Assembly (NCBI GenBank): GCA_934271065.1
Contig: CAKQQQ010000003.1
Span: 124,001 to 188,000, forward strand
Reading direction: 5' to 3'
Source: an uncultured Clostridia bacterium
Lineage (GTDB): Bacteria; Bacillota; Clostridia; Christensenellales; Borkfalkiaceae
Length of the DNA stretch: 64,000 nucleotides
In this document: positions 32,530 through 40,430 of the stretch, piece after piece
Numbering within the stretch: position 1 is the stretch's first letter
Layout: each line of letters opens with the position of its first letter
Notes under the pieces: generated by a model
The model's input: the letters and a program-made list of their open reading frames with translations, nothing else
Told to the model about the DNA's origin: nothing
Databases searched by the model: none
Program-made: the position numbers and the translations under genes

Positions 32530-32558
32530 ATTTTAGCAGATATCCGCGCCGAAGTCAA
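32530..32558 (-). promoter_or_regulatory. Promoter of the riboswitch-oadB-like transcript
   Basis: Minus strand TTGACT (32553-32558), 17-bp spacer, TAAAAT (32530-32535). Start about 32523, just before the aptamer. The gap 32268-32692 is thus filled by this leader and two back-to-back promoters. Confidence 0.75.
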
Positions 32559-32601
32559 GTAAAACGCGACAAAATTACGCGACTTTATTTTCAAATAAAC
32601 G

Positions 32602-32630
32602 TTGACAAGGTTTTTCGGCTGTGATATTAT
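32602..32630 (+). promoter_or_regulatory. Promoter of the fucosidase-manA pair
   Basis: TTGACA (32602-32607), 17-bp spacer, TATTAT (32625-32630); start about 32637, leader about 55 bases with AGAAGAGAG near the ATG. Confidence 0.8.
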
Positions 32631-32692
32631 ATACGCGATATGCGCGCGGCGGATATTAAAGTAAATCAAAGTCGATAAGAAGAGAGAAAACT

Positions 32693-33898
32693 ATGAAAGA
32701 TTTTGCTTATATCGAGCGTTTCGGCAGGCTCGGTTTCGGTTTATTCGTCCATTTCGGGCTTTACAGTATTTTAGGCGAAGGCGAGTGGTATCTTCATTCC
32801 AACCCAAAACCTAACAAGGAAAAATATGTGAATTTGCCGTCTAAATTCAAAGTAAAAAAGACGTGGGCGAAAGATCTCGTCGCGACGGCTAAAAAAGCGG
32901 GTTGCAGATATATAACGCTCACAACCCGCCATCACGACGGGTTTTCGCTGTATGATACCTGCGGGCTTAACGATTTCGACGCTCCGCATTCCGCGGCGGG
33001 CAGAGACCTTATCCGCGAATTTACCGACGAGTGCCGCAAGGCGGATATAGTTCCGTTTTTCTATCACACCTTGCTCGACTGGCATAACCCCGACTATAAA
33101 AACGACTTCCCTAAGTATATCGACTATCTTGACGCAAGCATAGAGATCCTTTGCAAAAACTACGGCAAAATAGGCGGGTTCTGGTTCGACGGAATGTGGG
33201 ACAAGCCCGACGAAGACTGGCAGGAAGACAGAATTTACGGCACTATACGCAAGTATCAGCCCGAAGCGATGATTATCAACAACACGGGTTTGTCCGAATG
33301 CGGCAAGACGGGACATAGAGAAATCGACAGCGTTACTTTCGAGCGCGGAAAACCCGCGTTCCTGGACAAGAGCGAAAAGCCGATCGCCGGCGAAATGTGT
33401 CAGGTGCTTAACGACCATTGGGGCTACGCCAAAAACGACTGTAACTATAAATCGGTAAAAGAACTCGTCGAAAATCTCGTCGATTGCAGAAAATACGGCT
33501 GTAACTTCCTGCTCAACACGGGTTTGAAAGGCAACGGCGAAGTGAACGGTACGGACGGTTGTCTGCTCGGCGAAATCGGCAAGTGGGTAAAAGTCAACAA
33601 AGGCTTTATCTATAACGCCGCGCCGTGCGACCTTACCGCCGAAAACGCCGATATAGTCCGCGACGGCGAATACTACTACGCGATAATAAGAGACGTGCCT
33701 ATGCGGGCGGACGAGAACGTTGCGATCGGCGGAGCGATAAAAACGATAAAGGTAAACGGCAGAATAGACAAGGCGGTCTGGCTTGACGACGGCAAACGCA
33801 TAAAAATCAAAAAAGGCGATACGTTTGAAACGATCCCGTTTACTTACGGAAGGAGTTACGCTTTGCGCGTTGCGAAATTCACGCTTAAAGAAGACTGA
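32693..33898 (+). CDS. GH29 alpha-L-fucosidase
   Basis: 401 residues, no signal peptide, so intracellular. GH29 barrel with the N-terminal FGLFVHFGLYS, substrate-pocket WYLHS, the TTRHHDGFSLYDT block, FFYHTLLDWH, and the nucleophile aspartate in GGFWFDGMWD (D166). A short beta-sandwich closes the protein. It releases L-fucose from imported oligosaccharides; the linkage preference cannot be read. Neighbours supply ManA (two bases downstream) and L-fucose isomerase, which supports a fucose-use role. Confidence 0.93.
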   Translation: MKDFAYIERFGRLGFGLFVHFGLYSILGEGEWYLHSNPKPNKEKYVNLPSKFKVKKTWAKDLVATAKKAGCRYITLTTRHHDGFSLYDTCGLNDFDAPHSAAGRDLIREFTDECRKADIVPFFYHTLLDWHNPDYKNDFPKYIDYLDASIEILCKNYGKIGGFWFDGMWDKPDEDWQEDRIYGTIRKYQPEAMIINNTGLSECGKTGHREIDSVTFERGKPAFLDKSEKPIAGEMCQVLNDHWGYAKNDCNYKSVKELVENLVDCRKYGCNFLLNTGLKGNGEVNGTDGCLLGEIGKWVKVNKGFIYNAAPCDLTAENADIVRDGEYYYAIIRDVPMRADENVAIGGAIKTIKVNGRIDKAVWLDDGKRIKIKKGDTFETIPFTYGRSYALRVAKFTLKED

Positions 33899-33900
33899 AA

Positions 33901-34812
33901 ATGATATATAAACTTTACCCCGAATTTAAGGATTATCTCTGGGGCGGGAACAGATTAAAAACCGAATACGGAAAAGTAACCGATAAAACGCCCTGCGCGG
34001 AAAGTTGGGAACTTTCCTTTCATAAAGACGGGCAGACGAAGATTGCCGACGGCAGAACGCTTGCCGAAGTCGTTACCGACGAAGACAAGGGCGAAAACTG
34101 TAAAAAATTCAGATTTTTTCCGACGCTTATCAAGTTTATAGACGCCGAGCGGAATTTATCCGTGCAGGTACACCCTTCCGACGAATACGCGCTTAAAAAC
34201 GAAAACTCGTTCGGCAAGACCGAGTGCTGGTATATCGCCGACGCCGCCGAAGGCGCGGGGATATATTGCGGTTTCGCGCGGGATACGAGCGAGACGGAGT
34301 TTCTGCGGTATCTCGCGGACGGCAAAGTCGAAGAATTGCTTAATTTTATCCCCGTAAAGAAAGGCGAATGCTATTTTATCGCGGCGGGTACGCTCCACGC
34401 GATAGGCGCGGGCTGTCTCGTGTACGAAGTGCAGCAAAACAGCAATCTTACTTACAGGGTATACGATTACGGTCGACGCGGCGCGGACGGTAAGTTGCGC
34501 GAACTGCATATAGACAAAGCCGTAAAAGTGATAAACTATAAAAAATACGTTCCCGTAACCTTTACCGACGCGAATTCGGGCGTTGCCCGAACGATAGCCG
34601 AGTGCGAGTATTTCAGGTTGAGAAAGTTGACCGTAAAGGGCGGATATTCCGCGGTAAACGGCGGCAGTTTTACCTGCGTTACGGCGGTTGACGGCAGCGG
34701 AACGATAAACGGCGAAAGGTTTTCCAAGGGCGATTCGTTTTTCGTTACGGCGAAGCAAAAATTTACCGTTGCGGGCGCGGCGACCGTGCTTTTAACCGAC
34801 GTTCCCGATTGA
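33901..34812 (+). CDS. manA: Class I mannose-6-phosphate isomerase
   Basis: 303 residues, the short form common in Firmicutes. Cupin fold with the zinc ligands Q89 and H91 in VQVHPSD, E108 in KTECWY, and H166 in GTLHAIG, followed by VYEVQQNSNLTYRVYDYGR. It interconverts mannose 6-phosphate and fructose 6-phosphate. It starts two bases after the fucosidase stop, with GGAAGGAG site absent but AAAGAAGACTGAAA close by, so it is probably translated by coupling. With the fucosidase and FucI it suggests use of host or plant glycans containing both sugars. Confidence 0.93.
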   Translation: MIYKLYPEFKDYLWGGNRLKTEYGKVTDKTPCAESWELSFHKDGQTKIADGRTLAEVVTDEDKGENCKKFRFFPTLIKFIDAERNLSVQVHPSDEYALKNENSFGKTECWYIADAAEGAGIYCGFARDTSETEFLRYLADGKVEELLNFIPVKKGECYFIAAGTLHAIGAGCLVYEVQQNSNLTYRVYDYGRRGADGKLRELHIDKAVKVINYKKYVPVTFTDANSGVARTIAECEYFRLRKLTVKGGYSAVNGGSFTCVTAVDGSGTINGERFSKGDSFFVTAKQKFTVAGAATVLLTDVPD

Positions 34813-34885
34813 TTTGCGTCGTTTTTCGCGAAAACGCGGCAAAGTAGTTGCGTAATCGGCGAAAAAAAAACGGCAAATTACGCTA

Positions 34886-34914
34886 TTGAAAAATTCTTTG
34901 AAATAGAGTAAAAT
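34886..34914 (+). promoter_or_regulatory. Promoter of fucI
   Basis: TTGAAA (34886-34891), 17-bp spacer, TAAAAT (34909-34914); start about 34921. Confidence 0.75.
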
Positions 34915-34920
34915 TTACTA

Positions 34921-35050
34921 CGGCGGACGAGAATAATATCGGTCTCGCGATCCGCGGCGGTGATCCGACTCTTATTTTAGGGGTTGTAATCGGGCGTGCG
35001 CGGCGTAAGAGCCCTTTTAAGGGCGCATCAAAACAAAATTTATATAAAGG
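34921..35050 (+). promoter_or_regulatory. Structured 5' leader of fucI
   Basis: About 140 bases of leader. It can form GCGGACGAGA / TCTCGCGATCCGC (one bulge), CTCTTA / TAAGAG, and the perfect palindrome GCCCTTTTAAGGGC. No known riboswitch core was recognised. It may be a regulatory RNA or only an mRNA-stabilising leader. Confidence 0.4.
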
Positions 35051-35062
35051 TAGGGTAAAATA

Positions 35063-36865
35063 ATGGCAAAATCAAGACTTATAGGCGATTATCCCGTTAT
35101 CGGAATAAGACCGACCATCGACGGCAGACGCGGCAAAATAAAAGTCCGCGAAAGTCTGGAAGATCAGACTATGAATATGGCTAAGTCGGCGGCGAAACTT
35201 ATCGAAGAAAACGTATTCTATTCCAACGGCGAACACGTTAAGGTTATAATCGCGGACACCACTATCGGCAGAGTCGCCGAAGCGGCGGCTTGCGCGGACA
35301 AATTCAAAAAGGCGGGCGTAGATATTACTTTGACGGTTACGCCTTGCTGGTGTTACGGCGCGGAAACTATGGATATGGACCCGATGACCATTAAAGCCGT
35401 ATGGGGCTTTAACGGTACGGAACGCCCCGGCGCGGTTTATCTCGCTTCGGTACTTGCCACGCACAACCAGAAAGGTCTGCCCGCGTTCGGCATTTACGGC
35501 CACGAAGTACAGGAAGCCGACGACACGTCCATTCCTTGCGACGTTAAAGAAAAGATTTTGCGTTTCGCCCGCGCGGCGGTTGCGGTCGCGACTATGCGCG
35601 GTAAGTCCTACTTGCAGATCGGCTCGGTTACGATGGGTATCGGCGGTTCGATCATATCGCCCGAATTTTTTGAAGAATATCTCGGTATGCGCGTAGAAAG
35701 CGTAGACGAAGTCGAGATTATCCGCAGAATGACCGAAGGCATTTACGACAGAACCGAATATAAGAAGGCTCTTGCGTGGGTTAAAGAAAAATGCAGACCG
35801 GACTTCGACAAGAACCCCGTCGAAATGCAGAAAACCCCCGCGCAGAAAGAAAAAGACTGGGAATTTACCGCTAAAATGGCGTGTATCATAAAAGACCTGT
35901 TCAACGGCAACAAGAAACTTCCCAAGGGCAAGGAAGAAGAGATGGTCGGGCATAACGCGATCGTCGGCGGCTTCCAGGGGCAGAGACAATGGACGGACTT
36001 CTATCCCAACTGCGACTTCCCCGAAAGTATATTGAACTCTTCGTTCGACTGGAACGGCGCGCGCGAACCGTATATTTTAGGCACGGAAAACGACACGCTT
36101 AACGCAACGAGTATGTTGTTTATGAAACTGCTTACGGGCAGAGCGCAGATGTTTGCGGACGTGAGAACTTACTGGTCGGGCGACGCGGTTAAACGCGTAA
36201 CGGGCTACGAAATCGAAGGCAAGGCGAAAGAAGCGGACGGCTTTATACACCTTATCAATTCGGGCGCGTGCTGCGTTGACGCCTGCGGCGAAGTCAAGGA
36301 CGAAAACGGTAACCCCGTTATGAAGAAATGGTGGGAAGTTACCGACGAAGACATCGATACTATGATGAACGCCACCACCTGGCCCTACGCGGATTTAGGT
36401 TACTTCCGCGGCGGCGGTTATTCGAGCCGTTTCGTAACGCGCGCGGAAATGCCCGCCACTATGATAAGGCTCAACCTTATAAAGGGTTTAGGTCCGGTAT
36501 TGCAGATAGTCGAAGGCTGGACGGTTAAACTTCCCGACGAAGTTACCGACAAACTCTGGAAGAGAACGGACTACACCTGGCCCTGCACCTGGTTCACGCC
36601 GAGAATTACCGGCGAAGGCGCGTTCAAAACCGCTTACGACGTAATGAACAACTGGGGCGCAAACCACGGCGCGATTTCTTACGGACATATCGGCGCGGAT
36701 CTGATCACTATGTGTTCTATGCTCCGTATTCCCGTATGTATGCACAACGTCGACGAAAAGGATATTTATCGTCCGTCGGCTTGGGGCGCGTTCGGAATGG
36801 ACAAAGAAGGTCAGGACTATCGCGCGTGCGCGGCTTACGGACCTATGTACAAGAACATCAGATAA
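35063..36865 (+). CDS. fucI: L-fucose isomerase
   Basis: 600 residues, close to the 591 of the E. coli enzyme. Conserved blocks seen: [12 protein letters not shown] at the N-terminus, [55 protein letters not shown] and [10 protein letters not shown] (which hold the metal-binding acidic residues), and [11 protein letters not shown] near the end. It converts L-fucose to L-fuculose with Mn2+. The next pathway steps, fuculokinase and aldolase, are not in the window. AAGGTAGGG precedes the ATG. Own promoter and structured leader. Confidence 0.95.
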   Translation: MAKSRLIGDYPVIGIRPTIDGRRGKIKVRESLEDQTMNMAKSAAKLIEENVFYSNGEHVKVIIADTTIGRVAEAAACADKFKKAGVDITLTVTPCWCYGAETMDMDPMTIKAVWGFNGTERPGAVYLASVLATHNQKGLPAFGIYGHEVQEADDTSIPCDVKEKILRFARAAVAVATMRGKSYLQIGSVTMGIGGSIISPEFFEEYLGMRVESVDEVEIIRRMTEGIYDRTEYKKALAWVKEKCRPDFDKNPVEMQKTPAQKEKDWEFTAKMACIIKDLFNGNKKLPKGKEEEMVGHNAIVGGFQGQRQWTDFYPNCDFPESILNSSFDWNGAREPYILGTENDTLNATSMLFMKLLTGRAQMFADVRTYWSGDAVKRVTGYEIEGKAKEADGFIHLINSGACCVDACGEVKDENGNPVMKKWWEVTDEDIDTMMNATTWPYADLGYFRGGGYSSRFVTRAEMPATMIRLNLIKGLGPVLQIVEGWTVKLPDEVTDKLWKRTDYTWPCTWFTPRITGEGAFKTAYDVMNNWGANHGAISYGHIGADLITMCSMLRIPVCMHNVDEKDIYRPSAWGAFGMDKEGQDYRACAAYGPMYKNIR

Positions 36866-36896
36866 ATCCATAAATATTACAAAAAAACGTAACACG

Positions 36897-36927
36897 AATA
36901 TAAGCCTGCCGCGCGCAGGCTTATATT
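36897..36927 (+). terminator. Probable terminator of fucI
   Basis: Stem ATATAAGCCTGC / GCAGGCTTATAT with a five-base loop; only a weak T-run follows. Confidence 0.6.
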
Positions 36928-36947
36928 CATAGTTTAAGCGAGCGAAG

Positions 36948-39032
36948 ATGAAAACTGTCTGGTATAACGAAAAACAAGAAAAAAACTCTTACGCGGAATT
37001 TATAACCCGCTTTACTTACTTAGGCAAGACCTGCAAACTCAGAATATCCGCGTCGAGCGAATACGCCGTATATCTTAACGGCGAATTCGTCTGTAACGGA
37101 CAATACCCCGACTATCCTTTTTATAAGGTAGCCGACGAAATAGATTTGACCGCGCGCGTGCGTAGCGGCGAAAACCTGCTCGCCGTAGCGGCGTATCACG
37201 ACGGACTTAATAACAGTTCGGTATATTATCCTAAGCCTGCGGGCGTGGCGTACGAAGTCGTTGCCGACGGAAAAGTTCTCGCCGAATCCGACGAGACTAC
37301 GCTTGCGAGACGTTCGCCCGTTTTCGGCAGCGGAGAGATTGAAAACATAACCAACCAGTTAGGGTATTCGTACAGGGCGGATTTACGCCGCGCCGACGAA
37401 TGGATAACCACGGGCGCGGGCGACGGATTCGCGCCTGCGGTCGTTACCGTGCCCGACTACGATTTTCAGCCCCGACCGATTAAAAAGTGCGAATTGCTTT
37501 CGCCCGCGAAGACGACCGCCGTTCAACAGGGCTTTTTCGTCGAACACGGCGGAGATATTCCGTCGCTTAAAATGCAGAACGCCTTGCTCGGTTTCAAGCG
37601 TTTTTCGGATATGACGGGCAAAGAAAAAATCGGGTTCGCCGATAAACCGAACACTTTTACCTGCGCCGACGGCGACGGTATTTACGTCGTTTACGACGCG
37701 GGGTGCGAGACGGTCGGGTATCTTGACTTTGATATAACTCTCGACGAAGACGCGGTATGTAATATCGCTTTCGGCGAACATCTTTGCGACGGCAGAGTAC
37801 GCGCGGAAGTCGGTCTGCGTAACTTTGCGTTTTCGGTAACGCTCAAAAAGGGCAGAAACAAATTTTTCAATCCGTTCCGCCGTCTGGGTTTCAGATATTT
37901 GCAGATATGTATATATGCCCATAAGGCGACTATCGATAAATTCACGGTAAGGGAATACGTTTATCCCGTAACAGAAAAACGCAAAAAATTCCAAGACGAA
38001 TATATCAGACGGCTGTATTCTACGGGCGTGAGAACTCTTCGGCTTTGTATGCACGAGCATTACGAAGACTGCCCTTGGCGCGAGCAGGCGTTGTACGCTA
38101 TGGACTCCCGCAATCAGATGCTTTTCGGGTACGGAGCGTTCGGCGAGTACGAATACCCGCGCGCCGCGCTTAAAACCATCGCCTTGTCGATCGACGACGA
38201 CGGGCTACTATCGCTCTGTTCCCCCGCGAAAATGAATATTACCATACCCGTGTTCTCGCTGTTTTTCGTCATTGCGCTATACGAGAACGCGAAAGTCGAT
38301 TTCGATAAAGCGTTCGTCGCCGAGATGCTTCCTTACGCCGAAAAAGTCGTTTCCGTTTTCGCCGACAGGCTTACCGAATACGGCGTGTCGAGTTTCGTCG
38401 GCACGCGTTACTGGAACTTCTACGAATGGTCGGAAGGTCTTGACGGCGGCGAAATTTTCAAAAAGGTCGAAAGCGAGCCGTCGTTCGATTTTATCCCGAC
38501 GGCGGTTTTGTCGGTCGCGGCGAAATACCTTTCCGAACTCGAACTAAGGCTCGGCGCGAAAGCCGAAGCGGCGCGGTATAAAGCCGTATCCGCCCGCGCG
38601 AAAGCGGCGACGGAAAGTTTCTATTGCGCGGAATCGGGTTTGTACTATTCGTTTATAAAGAACGGCGAAAAGCAAGGTCTGCACGAGTATTCGCTTGCTA
38701 TGGCAGTATACGCCGGCGTCGGTCGCGAAAGATCGAAAAAGATAGCGGAAACGCTTGCGAAAAAAGACGCGCGCGTTACGCCTTGCACGCCTGCGGCGTT
38801 GTCGTTTTACTACGACGCGATTATTCGCTACGCTCGCAACGGGCTTAGCGTGGTCTGGCAGGATATAGCCGACCGTTACGGCAAAATGCTCTATTCCGAA
38901 TCCACGTCGCTGTGGGAGACCGATCTCGGCGAAGCCGACTTCGGCGAAGCGGGCAGTCTTTGTCACGGCTGGTCAGCCGTACCGTGCTACGTTTACGATA
39001 AATACGGTTATAAACGTATAGGCAAAAAGTAA
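36948..39032 (+). CDS. Six-hairpin glycosidase, alpha-L-rhamnosidase (GH78)-like
   Basis: 694 residues, cytoplasmic. N-terminal beta domains (SASSEYAVYLNGEFVCNG, IDLTARVRSGENLLAV) resemble the carbohydrate-binding modules of GH78. The catalytic (alpha/alpha)6 barrel starts near 350 with HEHYEDCPWREQALYAMDSR, equivalent to the conserved DCPxRxE segment that carries the general acid, and ends with SLCHGWSAVPCYVY, as in the bacterial rhamnosidase C-terminal hairpins. GH78 enzymes remove terminal L-rhamnose; close relatives are often unassigned. Together with the GH106-like enzyme it points to rhamnose-containing glycans. The ATG at 36948 follows GAGCGAAG; no separate promoter seen, and it may be read through from fucI. 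Confidence 0.8.
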   Translation: MKTVWYNEKQEKNSYAEFITRFTYLGKTCKLRISASSEYAVYLNGEFVCNGQYPDYPFYKVADEIDLTARVRSGENLLAVAAYHDGLNNSSVYYPKPAGVAYEVVADGKVLAESDETTLARRSPVFGSGEIENITNQLGYSYRADLRRADEWITTGAGDGFAPAVVTVPDYDFQPRPIKKCELLSPAKTTAVQQGFFVEHGGDIPSLKMQNALLGFKRFSDMTGKEKIGFADKPNTFTCADGDGIYVVYDAGCETVGYLDFDITLDEDAVCNIAFGEHLCDGRVRAEVGLRNFAFSVTLKKGRNKFFNPFRRLGFRYLQICIYAHKATIDKFTVREYVYPVTEKRKKFQDEYIRRLYSTGVRTLRLCMHEHYEDCPWREQALYAMDSRNQMLFGYGAFGEYEYPRAALKTIALSIDDDGLLSLCSPAKMNITIPVFSLFFVIALYENAKVDFDKAFVAEMLPYAEKVVSVFADRLTEYGVSSFVGTRYWNFYEWSEGLDGGEIFKKVESEPSFDFIPTAVLSVAAKYLSELELRLGAKAEAARYKAVSARAKAATESFYCAESGLYYSFIKNGEKQGLHEYSLAMAVYAGVGRERSKKIAETLAKKDARVTPCTPAALSFYYDAIIRYARNGLSVVWQDIADRYGKMLYSESTSLWETDLGEADFGEAGSLCHGWSAVPCYVYDKYGYKRIGKK

Positions 39033-39053
39033 AAACAACTAATCGATCGAAAA

Positions 39054-39096
39054 ACGGGCGGAGAAGTCGTAAAAGACTTCTCCGCCCGTAATTTTT
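39054..39096. terminator. Bidirectional terminator between the GH78-like and small XRE genes
   Basis: Stem ACGGGCGGAGAAGTC / GACTTCTCCGCCCGT with a six-base loop and T-runs on both strands. Almost the same sequence is used at 43182-43222. Confidence 0.92.
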
Positions 39097-39106
39097 AAGC
39101 GGTTTA

Positions 39107-39316
39107 TTATTTCAATCCGAGTATCTCGTCGGACGACACGTCTAAAATTTCGCATAAATTCGCGAACGTTTCGAGCGACGGAAATTTATCGTCGTGCAGG
39201 TATCTGCTGACGGTCGACGGGTTGACGTTCAACCGTTCGGCGAGTTCTTTTTTGCTTATCGACGACGTTTCTATGGCTTCCCTTAGGCGAATTTGTATCT
39301 CTTTTATCGTTATCAT
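39107..39316 (-). CDS. Small XRE-family regulator
   Basis: 69 residues from the ATG at 39316; a longer frame upstream would run through the divergent promoter region and is unlikely. It is essentially only a helix-turn-helix domain: IRLREAIETSSISKKELAERL, recognition helix NPSTVSRYLHDDKFPS, then LANLCEILDV-like helices (FANLCEILDVSSDEIL). No Shine-Dalgarno site is visible and a TATTAT lies seven bases upstream, so it too might be leaderless. It is divergent from the larger XRE-membrane protein, and direct repeats around the divergent promoter could be its operators. Confidence 0.83.
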   Translation of the reverse strand: MITIKEIQIRLREAIETSSISKKELAERLNVNPSTVSRYLHDDKFPSLETFANLCEILDVSSDEILGLK

Positions 39317-39350
39317 ATCTAAAATAATATCACTAATTTTATCGTTACGC

Positions 39351-39379
39351 TTGACATTTGCACAGCGGTAAAATATAAT
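39351..39379 (+). promoter_or_regulatory. Strong plus-strand promoter between the two XRE genes, flanked by direct repeats
   Basis: TTGACA (39351-39356), 17-bp spacer, TATAAT (39374-39379), both perfect. The nonamer ATTTGCACA occurs at 39356-39364, overlapping the -35 end, and again at 39393-39401 just after the expected start, a layout suited to repression. Confidence 0.75.
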
Positions 39380-39489
39380 AACATATAGAAATATTTGCAC
39401 AACGTTCAAAAATATTCAACTGTTCGTCGAGCGAAAAGCGCGCTCAACTAATAGTTTAGCAAATTCAACTATCGGTATTATTAAACGAA

Positions 39490-39518
39490 TTGCAAAATGT
39501 TTTTGCGAGTGGTATCAT
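39490..39518 (+). promoter_or_regulatory. Second promoter of the XRE-membrane gene
   Basis: TTGCAA (39490-39495), 17-bp spacer, TATCAT (39513-39518). Upstream, ATTCAACT occurs at about 39413 and 39463, possibly further operator half-sites. Confidence 0.55.
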
Positions 39519-39550
39519 AATGCCGTAGTCAAATCTACGGAGGTAAGAAA

Positions 39551-40387
39551 GTGAATATTGGCGAAAAGATAGCAAAGGCAAGAAAAGACAAAGGTCTTAC
39601 TCAGACGGAACTCGGTAACGCGACGCACGTCACGTTTCAGGCGGTATCTAAATGGGAAAGGGGAGAATCCATTCCGGATTTCGGAACGATGTGCGATTTG
39701 GCAAAGGTGCTGGGCGTGCCTATTACCTATTTCAGCGAAGACGAAAACGCTGCGGAAGCCGAAGTAAAGGCGCAGGTCGCGCCCGCGCTTGACGAAACTC
39801 CGCGCCCCGCGCCCGAGTACAAACCCGTACTTGCGGTCTGCGAAAAGTGCAACCGCCCCATTTTTAACGGCGGCGAGATAGTGCGTTATTTCGTCGGCGA
39901 CGAAAAGCATATCAAGTGTACGGAATGCGATCGGAAAGAGAAAAAGGCAAAACTCGCAAAAGACACGGAGAACGGAAAGAGACGCAGAGTCCACTCGTTT
40001 ATATGGTCTGCGCTCGCGGCGGTTATAGGTATAGTGACGTGCGCGTGTACGCTTAAAGGCGACGAAATGATATTCGGCATAATAGGTTCGGCGATGCTGT
40101 TCCCGTTCATATCCTGCCTTATTCTTTATAATAACTTCGTCGGGGAGATGGTCGTTAATATCATCGAATGGAGCGCGGTAACTTTCCCCGGAATAATCTT
40201 CTCGTTCGACATCGACGGATTTTTGTTCCTTATAGCGATGAAAATTTTGTTCTTTATCATAAGCGTAATACTTACGATTTTGTGTTTTGTGTTCGCCGTG
40301 ATAGTGGGCAGCGTTGTTTCGGTGTTCGTATATCCTTACGCGATAGTCAAGAATTTCAAGCACCCCGAATGCGGCGAATACGCCTGA
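39551..40387 (+). CDS. XRE-type HTH protein with zinc-ribbon and membrane domain
   Basis: 278 residues, GTG start with CGGAGG eleven bases before. N-terminal HTH_3 domain (4-60, ARKDKGLTQTELGNATHV, then AVSKWERGESIPD), an acidic/proline linker, a four-cysteine zinc-ribbon-like part (C97, C100, C123, C126), a basic segment, and a C-terminal region of about four membrane helices (150-260). The protein would thus hold a DNA-binding domain at the membrane. Similar fusions exist in clostridia, but their signals are unknown. It is probably cotranscribed with the lipoprotein 43 bases downstream, which would be a natural sensor partner or target; that is inference. Confidence 0.85.
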   Translation: MNIGEKIAKARKDKGLTQTELGNATHVTFQAVSKWERGESIPDFGTMCDLAKVLGVPITYFSEDENAAEAEVKAQVAPALDETPRPAPEYKPVLAVCEKCNRPIFNGGEIVRYFVGDEKHIKCTECDRKEKKAKLAKDTENGKRRRVHSFIWSALAAVIGIVTCACTLKGDEMIFGIIGSAMLFPFISCLILYNNFVGEMVVNIIEWSAVTFPGIIFSFDIDGFLFLIAMKILFFIISVILTILCFVFAVIVGSVVSVFVYPYAIVKNFKHPECGEYA

Positions 40388-40430
40388 TAAAGTTAAATAA
40401 ACGGTTAAAACCCGTTATAAGGAGAAATAT

